A stretch of DNA of 41,715 nucleotides from NCBI RefSeq assembly GCF_900187965.1, contig NZ_FZNL01000037.1, forward strand, positions 1 to 41,715, in the 5' to 3' direction. Below the pieces are notes generated by a model. That model ran no database searches and was not told the origin of the DNA. It saw only the letters and a program-made list of their open reading frames with translations. Position numbers and translations under genes: made by a program. The DNA comes from Flavobacterium sp. ov086 (lineage in GTDB: Bacteria > Bacteroidota > Bacteroidia > Flavobacteriales > Flavobacteriaceae). Below are positions 8,509 through 16,995 of this stretch, piece after piece. Numbering within the stretch: position 1 is the stretch's first letter; every line of letters begins with the position of its first letter.

Positions 8509-9128
8509 TGTATTCAAAACTAAACGTAAAAAGTATTGTTACCGGTCATAAGGATTCTTTAATGAATGAAAACAATTCAAGCTATAAGAAGGAATTTATT
8601 TACCTTCCATTTATGGTTGCTTTGATTTTAGTTCTAATTAGAATTCCAGATAGTGATATAAAAAATATTTTCAGCATATGTTTATCTATACTTATTGGAC
8701 TTTATTTAAATATTTTAGTTCTTCTTATTTCCAGCATCTCATCTGAAAATCTAAAAATATCCAATGAGCAAAAAAAAATCAGGCTCGAGCTACTTAAGGA
8801 AACTTTATACAATGTATCCTTTTCAGTATACGTTTCTGTCAAAGCCTTAATAGTTTTGTTCATTTCATCAATATTTATTGTAACTAGCGAATCTTTAAAT
8901 GAGCTTTTGTGTGTGTTTTTAAATAAGGACTTTAATTATTTGATTCAACTTTTTTTAGGTTTTTTTCTTTATAAATATACAATAGATATTTTCCTAATTC
9001 TATTTATGATACTAAAAAGGATTACTGTTATTTTCAGCAAAGAAATTTACATCGAAAATCTTAGATTAACTTATTTAATTAACGAAGAGAATCAAATACA
9101 AAATGAGACTGAAGATGAAAATAATTAA
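8508..9128 (+). CDS. Four-helix membrane protein, second gene of the cassette
   Basis: A 206-aa protein with four predicted membrane helices (about 30-46, 53-77, 106-127, 144-169). Helices 1-2 and 3-4 are close pairs, separated by a charged cytoplasmic segment rich in Lys and Glu (SNEQKKIRLELLKETL, about 85-100). The tail after helix 4 is acidic (NEENQIQNETEDENN). No family recognised. The start codon shares one base with the upstream stop, indicating coupled translation with the 322-aa protein. If the cassette is a defence module, this would be the natural membrane effector, with the soluble partner as sensor or regulator; that is inference only. Confidence 0.55.
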   Translation: MYSKLNVKSIVTGHKDSLMNENNSSYKKEFIYLPFMVALILVLIRIPDSDIKNIFSICLSILIGLYLNILVLLISSISSENLKISNEQKKIRLELLKETLYNVSFSVYVSVKALIVLFISSIFIVTSESLNELLCVFLNKDFNYLIQLFLGFFLYKYTIDIFLILFMILKRITVIFSKEIYIENLRLTYLINEENQIQNETEDENN

Positions 9129-9338
9129 CTACTATTTTTAGGACAATTTAGCAGCTAAATGTATAAATAAAATGACACAGCCTCTTTAAATCAACTACTC
9201 AAAAAACAGGCAAATATTGCTACAATGCAAGCAGAATTATTTTACGGCGACAATTTAGCTTACTATTTACGGCAAAACAATACCCAACATAATCGATTTA
9301 AAACAATTTATTAATAAATTGAAAATTACCTTCAAAGA

Positions 9339-9866
9339 TTAGCTCCGGCTTAGTATTTCGGTACAAGCCGATTTTCTCCACTGAAAAACAAAATTTTTAA
9401 TAACTATTAAGTCCCAGTTTTTATCGAGCAAATCCAAACCTTTGAAAACTGCGGATTCAGTAATATCGCAATCTTTATCTGTATTAAAACTAAAAACCTC
9501 AAGCACCTTTTTGGTATGCATATGAAATTCCTGAGTATCATCTTCTTTATGTTTTATGTAATTTGCTAAGCATATTATCAGCTCGATTCTTGTGTAATTA
9601 TGAGATAGAATTACATCATGTTTGTAATATTTACGTTGTAGTTCTTTTCCTCCCATCGCAGTCAGATCTTTAATCGACGCATTTATATAATTCTGGAAAG
9701 CAATAAAAGCCAAACCGAAAATATGTTCAGAGTCTTCAAGTAAAAACAAGCCATCATACCATTGATTTTTTTCACTAAAATGCTTGAGCTCATCTATCGA
9801 TCTTTTCAATCCGTTAATGACTACATCTAGACTGTTTGCTCTATAATCAACCTCTAATAAATTCAT
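9339..9866 (-). CDS. Small helical protein (possible HEPN-like) paired with the SMEK NTPase
   Basis: A 175-aa, almost entirely helical protein with no signal peptide. It has DGLFLLEDSEHIFGLAFIAF, then QNYINASIKDL, and a conserved-looking NYTRIELIICLANYIKHKED with Arg and His about ten residues apart. Helical bundles with AN(Y)YKH-type motifs occur in HEPN-like proteins, but the canonical RX4-6H motif is not clear, so I do not assign that fold. It starts 31 bases after the stop of the 1092-aa SMEK NTPase on the same strand, so the two are very probably one transcript and one system. Role unknown; candidates are a regulatory partner or an effector of the NTPase. Confidence 0.55.
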   Translation of the reverse strand: MNLLEVDYRANSLDVVINGLKRSIDELKHFSEKNQWYDGLFLLEDSEHIFGLAFIAFQNYINASIKDLTAMGGKELQRKYYKHDVILSHNYTRIELIICLANYIKHKEDDTQEFHMHTKKVLEVFSFNTDKDCDITESAVFKGLDLLDKNWDLIVIKNFVFQWRKSACTEILSRS

Positions 9867-9897
9867 TTTTGTTTTTATTAATTTCTACTATTTTCCA

Positions 9898-12800
9898 TTA
9901 TAATCTTTCCCTGATGGTTCTTAATGCAACAAGAGCAGCTTTACCAAAAACCGGATGGGCCGCTGCTTTTTGTAGTTCTGGAATATCAACAGCACCGCCG
10001 TAAAGACCAATTTTATCAACTGCAAATCTCAGTATGTCATCGGATTTTTCAAATTTAAGGTTTATATGTGGCAATGGTAGTAGAAGTGATTTTCTTGATG
10101 CCTCAAGAAGCTCGTTCGAAAAGAAATCATTAACTCTTACAAGAGAATGAGTGTCAGAAAAATTCTCTGGAAAATGGATTTGAAGAAAAGAAAAATCCAA
10201 CTGTTTAAAAACATAAACAAATAGAAAAGGCTCTGCAGCAAGAAACTGCCGAATAATAGGTATGCACTTTATTCTTTTCTGCTCTTCTGTCAAATCTGTC
10301 CGGTTGATCCAGTAGTACATTTGAGTTCCCATAACTACTAAATTTACATTCTGATCATTGCTTTGACGATCGAAATCATATGAAACTATATCGTAATTGT
10401 ACTTTGCTAAAACCGAAAGCGCAGCTAAAGCGTTTTTGACAATATCGTAAGATACATTCGAAACGCTTAGAGGGCGTAACAGATAATGATCAAGGTACAT
10501 ACAGCATTCTTTTCCGAGCATATTTTCACAGGTAAAGATTAACCCTGAAGAAAAAATCATGTCGTCACTCTTTGATCGCAACGCCATTGTAAATAATGTC
10601 TTTTTCGCTTTTTCATTTAATTCCTCTAGTGTTTCATAGTATGCCCTGCTATATGGATGGTCAAACTGTGCAAGAAAAATATGAAATGCTTCCTCCCAAA
10701 ATTCCTCCCTTTCCGGTTCCTGAATCAGTTTACTAATCTCATCAGAAACTGATTCTTTATAAGCTATAGCATCTTCGTCAAGCGCTTCTAAATCATGTAG
10801 TGCATCAAATACTGCTGTAGAAAGCCATATGTTTTGAGTTTCACTATGAATTTTATTAAGCGCTTCAATCAATGATAAGCGCTGTTTTTCATCATCTGCA
10901 CAAAAAGGTGCTATGAAGAGTATTTCTAGTTTAAGATGGTAAGGAATTAATTTCCAAACACTTTGTAAGGAGCTGTGAATAGCAGGATACAGTAGCCCTG
11001 TATTCCCCTTAAATCGGTAAAGCTTAAGAAAAAAATACAATTGTCCAAAAGTAATTCTTGGATAAAGAAGATCTTGTATCTGTTGATCTGAAATCGCTTT
11101 TACATTTTTAAAAATGTACAATCCAGAGTTTAGCATATACAGTATATATCCAATCCCAGACATATTAACCAGATATTCTGAGGCCGTATAAACTGCTGCA
11201 AACAGCCCATTCTTGAGATTAATTTTCCTCACAGACGCTTCACTTAACAATAGATTGTGGTGTTCATTCCTTCGCTTGTCTATCATCTCAATTAAATCGA
11301 ATACCTCTCTCACCAACTCTCCTTTCATTAATTTATACCCAAGCACCTGAAAGATCGGGATATCCATTTCTGTCCAGTCTGATATAGATTCAGGAATTAC
11401 CGCAATGGGCCAGTCTGGCTTTTCGGTTACTGCAAATGAAATTGTATGGACTTCAAAACGCATTTTTTCTAAGACTAAACTCAATTTTTGTTCCACCCAT
11501 AATCGGCAGTAATCGCCAGCCTCTCCTTCAAGAATATCCAACAGAAGCTCATAATCAGTAATACTTTCCAGCAGACTATTTCGTAGCACGGGATTATCAT
11601 CTACTGAGCCGACTATTAAAAGTCTGTTCTCGTCATTTATGGGAGCGTTAAATTCTTCTATTACTTTATCGGTTCCATTATTAAATCTAGTTACTGCATT
11701 AGCCGTAAAAAAATTGAATATCATCTCGTGCTCGAAACTAACTTTTGTAAAATTCTTTACCAGCAAACCTTCCTCAATGCATCGATGAAAAACAGCATCA
11801 GGAATATTCCATTGCTGCATAATCTTTGTTAACTGTGCTAGTGAAAGAGAAAAAGTAATTTCACACGACATCCAATAAGCAGTAGCAGAAAGAAAATGTA
11901 ATGCCTGCGTTTCAATTCCATACAATTTCTTTCTTATGTACATTTCAAACAAACTGTATCTGCTTATCTTATCAGCACCAATCTCCCCTATCTCCCCAAC
12001 CATTTTGGCTTCCATCGCAGTTGATACATTAGCTAAGAGCGGTTCTAATTTATTTGTATATAGGGAATATTTTGAGGCGATTGCAGTTTTAATCTGGATA
12101 TTTGGCAGCTCCATTCCTATCACTTCTGCTTCTAGGTTTTTTAAACTCTGTGTAAGCTGCTGTGAAGTTATTATAAACATTATACTGTGCAACGCTGCAA
12201 GTTCTGCAAGTTCAGAAACCACTATTTCAGCCTGCGAGTCATCACATTCATTAAGGCCGTCGACTACAAGCAATATTTTTTTGCCCTCGTTTCTGCAGGC
12301 TTCTAAAAATGTATAAGATGAGCCAAAACCATATTTTTCAACTTCAGCATCAATCTTCCTTATAAGTCCTTTTTCAAAATACTTGGCTTCCAGCACCATC
12401 GGAACAATATCATTGCAAAGATGCAGTGCCCATGCTTTCGCAAGAAGTGATTTACCGCTTCCCGACTTTCCTGTTATGATTTTTCCACCGCTTTTAAAAG
12501 GTAATGCAAACATCATGTGTGCATCATAAAGGGTCTGATCCTCTCCAAGAAATAAATAAACTGTTTTTTCAGGGGACGGAAATACTGCCCTCACTCCTTT
12601 AAGATATTGGCCAATCTTTTCACTATCGTGATGGAAAATTATTGATTCTTCAGATCGTTTCAAATTGCCAATTTTCAACTGAAGTAGCTTTTTAATCTTT
12701 AGAAAACGGGGATAATCGTCTAAAAATATATTTTCTATTTCTTTTAGGAGATCCGAGGGAAACAGAATGTCTGTTTTCTGATTAAAAATTTCTCTGTAAT

Positions 12801-13176
12801 CATCTATTTTTCTAAATCTTTTTTTTTCGCTTTTTAATAACAGGAATCTGATTCCCGCTGGGAATCTTTCCTTATAATTACATCTTTCAAACTTCTCAAG
12901 AGACTCACGAATTTTCCTAAGTCTGCTATCTGAAGTTATCTGAAAAGCCACTTTTGAAGAAACAGAATCTCCAAGGTCAATTCCAGGGAAATTAATTTGC
13001 TCTTTATTAAGATCTTCCAGCTCAAAACCATAAATCAAATTAAGCAAGCGAAGACAAAAACCTTCGGCAATTTTGTTAATATCATAATAAGTATTTGAAT
13101 TTGAAATCTGTATCTCATAAATCCACTTTACCAGATACTCATTTATCTCAATAATTTCCTTCTGCTGATTTGACAT
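9898..13176 (-). CDS. SMEK-domain P-loop NTPase, STAND-like, large (1092 aa)
   Basis: The N-terminal ~150 residues match what I recall of the SMEK domain: FPGIDLGD (64-70) followed by VAFQITSDSRLRKIRESLEKF-like sequence (76-96). The order acidic-Gly-Ile-Asp then Gln-Ile-Thr suggests a nuclease-like core. An NTPase follows with Walker A GKSGSGKS (236-243) and Walker B ILLVVDGLNE (301-310), then a sensor-like IMFIITSQQ. The remaining ~700 residues are helical, repeat-like and without clear motifs. Large sensor/effector NTPases of this plan are typical of prokaryotic conflict systems, in which the C-terminal repeats recognise a phage product and the N-terminal domain acts. The gene is upstream of a small helical protein with a 31-base gap. 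It sits next to the ICE radC gene, pointing the same way. The start at 13176 (MSNQQKEIIE) fits the SMEK beginning. Confidence 0.72.
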   Translation of the reverse strand: MSNQQKEIIEINEYLVKWIYEIQISNSNTYYDINKIAEGFCLRLLNLIYGFELEDLNKEQINFPGIDLGDSVSSKVAFQITSDSRLRKIRESLEKFERCNYKERFPAGIRFLLLKSEKKRFRKIDDYREIFNQKTDILFPSDLLKEIENIFLDDYPRFLKIKKLLQLKIGNLKRSEESIIFHHDSEKIGQYLKGVRAVFPSPEKTVYLFLGEDQTLYDAHMMFALPFKSGGKIITGKSGSGKSLLAKAWALHLCNDIVPMVLEAKYFEKGLIRKIDAEVEKYGFGSSYTFLEACRNEGKKILLVVDGLNECDDSQAEIVVSELAELAALHSIMFIITSQQLTQSLKNLEAEVIGMELPNIQIKTAIASKYSLYTNKLEPLLANVSTAMEAKMVGEIGEIGADKISRYSLFEMYIRKKLYGIETQALHFLSATAYWMSCEITFSLSLAQLTKIMQQWNIPDAVFHRCIEEGLLVKNFTKVSFEHEMIFNFFTANAVTRFNNGTDKVIEEFNAPINDENRLLIVGSVDDNPVLRNSLLESITDYELLLDILEGEAGDYCRLWVEQKLSLVLEKMRFEVHTISFAVTEKPDWPIAVIPESISDWTEMDIPIFQVLGYKLMKGELVREVFDLIEMIDKRRNEHHNLLLSEASVRKINLKNGLFAAVYTASEYLVNMSGIGYILYMLNSGLYIFKNVKAISDQQIQDLLYPRITFGQLYFFLKLYRFKGNTGLLYPAIHSSLQSVWKLIPYHLKLEILFIAPFCADDEKQRLSLIEALNKIHSETQNIWLSTAVFDALHDLEALDEDAIAYKESVSDEISKLIQEPEREEFWEEAFHIFLAQFDHPYSRAYYETLEELNEKAKKTLFTMALRSKSDDMIFSSGLIFTCENMLGKECCMYLDHYLLRPLSVSNVSYDIVKNALAALSVLAKYNYDIVSYDFDRQSNDQNVNLVVMGTQMYYWINRTDLTEEQKRIKCIPIIRQFLAAEPFLFVYVFKQLDFSFLQIHFPENFSDTHSLVRVNDFFSNELLEASRKSLLLPLPHINLKFEKSDDILRFAVDKIGLYGGAVDIPELQKAAAHPVFGKAALVALRTIRERL

Positions 13177-13348
13177 TCTGCTGTTTTATACGAATCTTGG
13201 TCTTCAAATTTAAGAAATCCTGCCTTCTTTTAATTGAAACCTATGTTAATCTGTAAAATATTTCTTCGATCTGACTAAATGGACTTTTAAATCAGACCGA
13301 AGAAGAAAGTTATTTCGATTATTCTTGTTTAAAATAAATATAACGGAG

Positions 13349-13819
13349 CTAAAAAGCTCCGTCATCTGCAAAAGAATAGTAGGTTTCGGGAGTAATGATT
13401 ATATGATCCAGCAATGCAACATCAAGTATTCTGCCCGCTTCCTTGACTTTTCTGGTTATCTGTTTATCAGCCTCGGAAGGTCTGATCTGACCTGAGGGAT
13501 GGTTATGAATCATAATCAGCGATACTGCATTTGCTTTAAGTGCTGCTGCAAATATCAGTCTGAGGTCAACCACAGTACCGGAAATACCTCCAGAAGATAC
13601 TTCGTAAATACCAAGCACTTTATTAGATTGATTTAAAAGCAAGATTTTAAACTGCTCGAAAAATTCTATTGTATCCGGATTCCAGGACTGAACTGCAAGC
13701 TGGTATGCCGTTTTGGAAGAATTGATAAAAGGTCTTTCGGATGCTTTTACTTTTGTTTTGTAGACCAATTCAATTTCTGCTACCTGATTCCAGTTCTGAA
13801 GTGTTTTTTTAGTTTCCAT
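13349..13819 (-). CDS. RadC-like JAB-domain protein of the ICE
   Basis: A 156-aa protein with the JAB/MPN metal-binding motif HNHPSG...PSEAD (HNHPSG at 105-110, Asp118) and the upstream conserved FFEQFKILLLNQSNKVLGI with Glu54-type acidic residue. It is the short RadC-like form, lacking the N-terminal helix-hairpin-helix of chromosomal RadC, which is usual on Bacteroidota conjugative elements. The biochemical role of RadC-like proteins is unsettled. The neighbours PcfJ, PcfK and SSB make this the DNA-processing block of the element. The start at 13819 (METKKTLQNW) is followed upstream by a 225-base gap with no gene. Confidence 0.85.
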   Translation of the reverse strand: METKKTLQNWNQVAEIELVYKTKVKASERPFINSSKTAYQLAVQSWNPDTIEFFEQFKILLLNQSNKVLGIYEVSSGGISGTVVDLRLIFAAALKANAVSLIMIHNHPSGQIRPSEADKQITRKVKEAGRILDVALLDHIIITPETYYSFADDGAF

Positions 13820-14031
13820 GATTTCTGAAGTTTAAAGTTAATAATGGAACCTGAACCGGGAATGAGAAAGCGAGCGAAAAAAGCAACGCAATAAAGCAGG
13901 TTTTTCACCTGCATTTATGGGGGAATTTTTTTCTGCGAACCGCCTTTCCTTCCCGAACTTTGTTTCGGAATTAAGCCTGAACACCTGAGGCAATATCCCC
14001 GCCTATAAGTGTCTGCTCGCCGATATTGCAC

Positions 14032-14058
14032 AAAAAAGCCGAAATCTAATTTTCGGCT
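14032..14058 (-). terminator. Terminator hairpin overlapping the pcfJ stop
   Basis: Arms AGCCGAAA (14037-14044) and TTTCGGCT (14051-14058) with a 6-base loop. On the minus-strand RNA the hairpin is followed by a run of six U (A run at 14032-14037). The stop codon of pcfJ (14046-14048) lies inside the loop and stem. The rest of the gap up to 13820 has no ORF. Confidence 0.75.
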
Positions 14059-15362
14059 CTTTCTTCTTTTTTGTTTTTAAGACGCTGCTTTATCTGGTAG
14101 AGGTTCTGATGGAGAAGCTTCAAAATCTGCTTATGATGCGGGGAAACCTTGTTTTTGTCTCCCCTGCACTGCAAGACTTCAAGCGAGGGAAGCGCCACCT
14201 CTATGGTCTCCACAGGCTTGTTCTCAAATCTAGCCGAAAGGATAAGGGAGTTTTTCTTTTTGTAGTATTCATTGGTAAATACGCAGTGGCGGAGCATATC
14301 GCCCTGCTCAAGAAAATCATGCACGCTTTCCATAACGCAGATAGAAAGATTCTCTTTCGTGAACTCAAGCCCGAAAAACTGCTTTTTCTGCTCTTCATAG
14401 CCAATCTGCGCCTGCTGTATTTCTTGGCGAAGCTGTTTTATATGCTGACGTCTTTGGATTATGCGTTTTCTCTCCACTAGCCTGTCGTGCATCTCTTCCA
14501 AATTCTCAGGACATACCAAATCGGGATTATTCAAATCCTTTTTGAACCATTTGAGCAGGCTGATGTAATCTTCCCAAAGTCCAAAATCCTTTACCTTGTA
14601 ATTGTTCTTACCGCAGGTTTTGACTGCCTTCCAATTCTCCCTGATGTGCTGTGAGTGCGCGACCAGATAATGAACAAGAAAATCGGTCTGCCCTGTCTTG
14701 AGGAGTGTCTCTGCATAGGAATCTTTCAAAAGAGCCGTAAAAAGAACCTGCGGGGCGATGCCGTAGAAACCGCCTTTGAAGCCGTTTCTTTTCACGATGG
14801 AAATCGCCTTTGAAGATGAATAAACCTTATAAGGATTGATGCGGAATTTGGGAGAATCCTCAAAACTCTTCGGGCGAATTTCAAGGGAAGTATAATATTT
14901 CCATGCATCATAGGCTTGTGAAAAAACGTTGGTGCCGAGAGAAAGCGTTCGCACCTCCCCTTTTTCATTAATCCAATGTTGCATCACTTCCTTATGGAAA
15001 TAGGTCGGCATGCAGTTCTTTTTCATGTCTTTGTGCGAACAGAGGATGCGCACTACCTGAAATCCCCCGCACACATCCAAGACAGCGAAATATTCTATTT
15101 CTTTGAAATGCACCTGATTATATTGTTGCATTTTCAACTTGCCACTGCATACTGTACAGTTGATATATTTTTGACAGGATGCTTTCTGCGCATCAGGCTT
15201 CCATGAGTGGGCACACTCAAGACAGTGGAATTTCCCCCTTGAGAGAACGCCCCATTTGATGAAAATGTTTTTTTCTGCCCAAACCTGCATCTTTTGCGAT
15301 ACAGGCGAAAGGGTCTCACTAAGGGACGTTATCTGTTTTTCGATGATGGTCTTAGGTATCAT
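14046..15362 (-). CDS. pcfJ: PcfJ-like conjugative element protein
   Basis: A 438-aa protein of the PcfJ family, named after a gene on the enterococcal conjugative plasmid pCF10 and widespread on Bacteroidota ICEs and phages. The N-terminal part has a cysteine cluster that looks like a zinc ribbon (FHCLECAHSW, C47/C50, and CQKYINCTVCSGK, C63/C69/C72). The C-terminal half carries the PcfJ core: ENLSICVMESVHDFLEQGD, then LRHCVFTNEYYKKKNSLILS, followed by ETIEVALPSLEVLQCRG. The function is unknown beyond association with DNA processing or replication of the element. Its start overlaps the end of pcfK by 4 bases (ATGA), indicating translational coupling in a minus-strand operon with ssb and radC. 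Confidence 0.85.
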   Translation of the reverse strand: MIPKTIIEKQITSLSETLSPVSQKMQVWAEKNIFIKWGVLSRGKFHCLECAHSWKPDAQKASCQKYINCTVCSGKLKMQQYNQVHFKEIEYFAVLDVCGGFQVVRILCSHKDMKKNCMPTYFHKEVMQHWINEKGEVRTLSLGTNVFSQAYDAWKYYTSLEIRPKSFEDSPKFRINPYKVYSSSKAISIVKRNGFKGGFYGIAPQVLFTALLKDSYAETLLKTGQTDFLVHYLVAHSQHIRENWKAVKTCGKNNYKVKDFGLWEDYISLLKWFKKDLNNPDLVCPENLEEMHDRLVERKRIIQRRQHIKQLRQEIQQAQIGYEEQKKQFFGLEFTKENLSICVMESVHDFLEQGDMLRHCVFTNEYYKKKNSLILSARFENKPVETIEVALPSLEVLQCRGDKNKVSPHHKQILKLLHQNLYQIKQRLKNKKEERAEN

Positions 15363-15739
15363 AGGTCAAAGAGTGTCAAGGTTTTTGATTCGGCTTTGGA
15401 AGTAATGACTTCCGTTTTTGCAACAACTGTATTCTGCGGAAGTTCGGGCATAGTAGTAAACAAATCAGCCCTTGCAGGCGGACTAGCCACTACCCTGCAA
15501 TTAATGGGCTGAGGCTGTCCGATGCTGTCATCGGTGTAATATTTGACCGCCATGTCAAATATTTCCTGATTGTCAAAGGCGCACAGTCCTGTTTTTTTTA
15601 CCTCGCCAAAAATGTAATTGCAACAGCCCTCCAAGTTTTTCGATTCCTTGGCGAAGTCCTTTGCAAAGACAATATCCGTAAGGGCGGTCTGATTGAGGTA
15701 ATTTTCTATAGCGGTCTTAAAGTTTTCTGAAGCTTTCAT
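15359..15739 (-). CDS. pcfK: PcfK-like protein
   Basis: A protein of about 126 aa when started at the ATG at 15739 (MKASENFKTAIENYLNQTAL). The frame is open to 15763, but the eight additional residues (MFHLKSCI) do not resemble the family. PcfK hallmarks are the N-terminal helix, KNLEGCCNYIFGEVKKTGLCAF (residues ~35-57 of the longer form) and EIFDMAVKYYTDD. The C-terminal third is variable and low in structure. It is always found beside PcfJ and the two presumably work together. It overlaps pcfJ by 4 bases and begins 29 bases after the stop of the DUF7222-like gene. Confidence 0.82.
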   Translation of the reverse strand: MKASENFKTAIENYLNQTALTDIVFAKDFAKESKNLEGCCNYIFGEVKKTGLCAFDNQEIFDMAVKYYTDDSIGQPQPINCRVVASPPARADLFTTMPELPQNTVVAKTEVITSKAESKTLTLFDL

Positions 15740-15768
15740 AATGCATGATTTAAGATGAAACAAAAAGA

Positions 15769-16128
15769 TTATTCAAAAGAGGTTCTGTAGATGTCATAAC
15801 AATATTCTTCAAAACAAAGCCAGCACATAAAGGTGTAATGAGGCAGACCGTAGCGGTCTTTTACCGCTTCCCCAAGGGAATCTTCCATTTCTTTTCTGAT
15901 GTCTTCCAAATCGTCAAGGTGTTCGATGTAGAACTTTTTACAGTCGGCATGATAAATAAACTGGGATATCATACCGCTGATGCATCCGCTTCTCTGCATG
16001 TCTTCAAGGAATACTTTGAGCTGTTCTTTTTTTGTTCCGTCATAAGACCGCATTTCGAAAAGGACTATTTTTTGGAATGCATCGTGAACTTCATACTCGG
16101 CGTATATTGATTTTTTCAAGGCTTTCAT
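15769..16128 (-). CDS. Small ICE protein, DUF7222-like
   Basis: A 119-aa acidic protein with MQRSGCISGMISQFIYHADCKK then FYIEHLDDLEDIRKEM. The SGC.SGMI..FIYH.D segment is characteristic of a small protein family found on Bacteroidota phages and ICEs that I recall as DUF7222; function unknown. It lies between ssb (36-base gap) and pcfK (29 bases to its preferred start), in the same operon. The start at 16128 (MKALKKSIYAEY) is the only plausible one. Confidence 0.65.
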   Translation of the reverse strand: MKALKKSIYAEYEVHDAFQKIVLFEMRSYDGTKKEQLKVFLEDMQRSGCISGMISQFIYHADCKKFYIEHLDDLEDIRKEMEDSLGEAVKDRYGLPHYTFMCWLCFEEYCYDIYRTSFE

Positions 16129-16163
16129 AACTTATTTCTTTAGGCTTATACATTTTATTCGGA

Positions 16164-16553
16164 TTAAAAAGGCAGGTCGTCAGGCTGTTCCTTTTTGCTG
16201 TTTTTGGCGGGAACGGCATTAGCCTGCAGAGGCTGAGCATCTGAGACAAACACCAATATTTTGATGTTGCTCGTATGAAAAGTGAGGCTTGCCACAGCCT
16301 TGCCCTCCGAATTAATATAGGCGTTCACTCCTATCCTGCCGTACAGTTCCACCATTGCGCCTTTTTTGAGCCATTGCGCAACACCCGCACTGAGCCAATA
16401 CGAACAGTCGATATAGGTGACTATTTTTACTGCCTCCGTACTTCCTTTGGCTTTGTAAGTATCGTTAATTGCTATAGAGAAGTTTACCACTTCCCTGTCT
16501 TTTGCTGTTTTGGCAACAACTGCATCCCTTGTCAAACGTCCTGTGATTTCCAT
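16164..16553 (-). CDS. ssb: Single-stranded DNA-binding protein of the ICE
   Basis: A 129-aa OB-fold SSB. It starts MEITGRLTRDAVVAKTAKDR and has VVNFSIAINDTYK, YIDCSYWLSAGVAQWLKKGA and VELYGRIGVNAYINSEGKA, the usual SSB strands. The C-terminus is the conserved acidic tip DDLPF, which recruits partner proteins. It is an accessory copy that coats single-stranded DNA during conjugative transfer. It is the first gene of the minus-strand block ssb > DUF7222-like > pcfK > pcfJ, and the ~440-base gap upstream probably holds the promoter. Confidence 0.93.
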   Translation of the reverse strand: MEITGRLTRDAVVAKTAKDREVVNFSIAINDTYKAKGSTEAVKIVTYIDCSYWLSAGVAQWLKKGAMVELYGRIGVNAYINSEGKAVASLTFHTSNIKILVFVSDAQPLQANAVPAKNSKKEQPDDLPF

Positions 16554-16995
16554 GATTTCTAAATTTTTAAATGATTACTTATTTTTAAAATTCTTTTCCC
16601 CTGCCTTTCCCACAAAATGTTTTCAAAAGAAAAAACGGAAAAAAAGAAAGCAGGAATAAAGCGGGCATCAAGGAAACGGAGGGCTATAAGTCCGGAAGGG
16701 CGGCAGCGCCGTTATGCGCCTGCAGGATCCGGTGCACGCTAACTTGGCTGCCTTTTTATCCGTTTCGAATGAAAACGAAACCATTTATTGCTTCTTTTTA
16801 TATGATCATATTATTGAAGGCAATGAAAAGCTAAAAACCAAAACTGTTTGTGGCAAGGAAAATCAATGCTTCGAGGATGCCCTGTACGTCTTGCAAAGAA
16901 AAAAGAAGCAGTTTTAGTTCCTGAATACGGAAAACCGTAAATATCCCAAAACAATAATCAATATATTTAGGACCAATAATACTAACCATACAACC
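16554..16995. other. Intergenic region between divergent ssb and the OLD nuclease gene
   Basis: 442 bases with no convincing gene. A stretch at 16650-16760 is G+C-rich, with several short dyads such as GGCGGCAGCGCCG, unlike the A/T-rich DNA on either side. The two divergent promoters must lie here. A 67-codon frame (16714-16917) lacks family resemblance and is not called. A structured regulatory RNA or element boundary is possible; nothing is demonstrated. Confidence 0.4.

Noticed and set aside
16714..16917. 67-codon frame upstream of the OLD nuclease gene
   Set aside because: No recognisable family, lies in a promoter-containing gap and begins in the G+C-rich patch; not supported as a gene.
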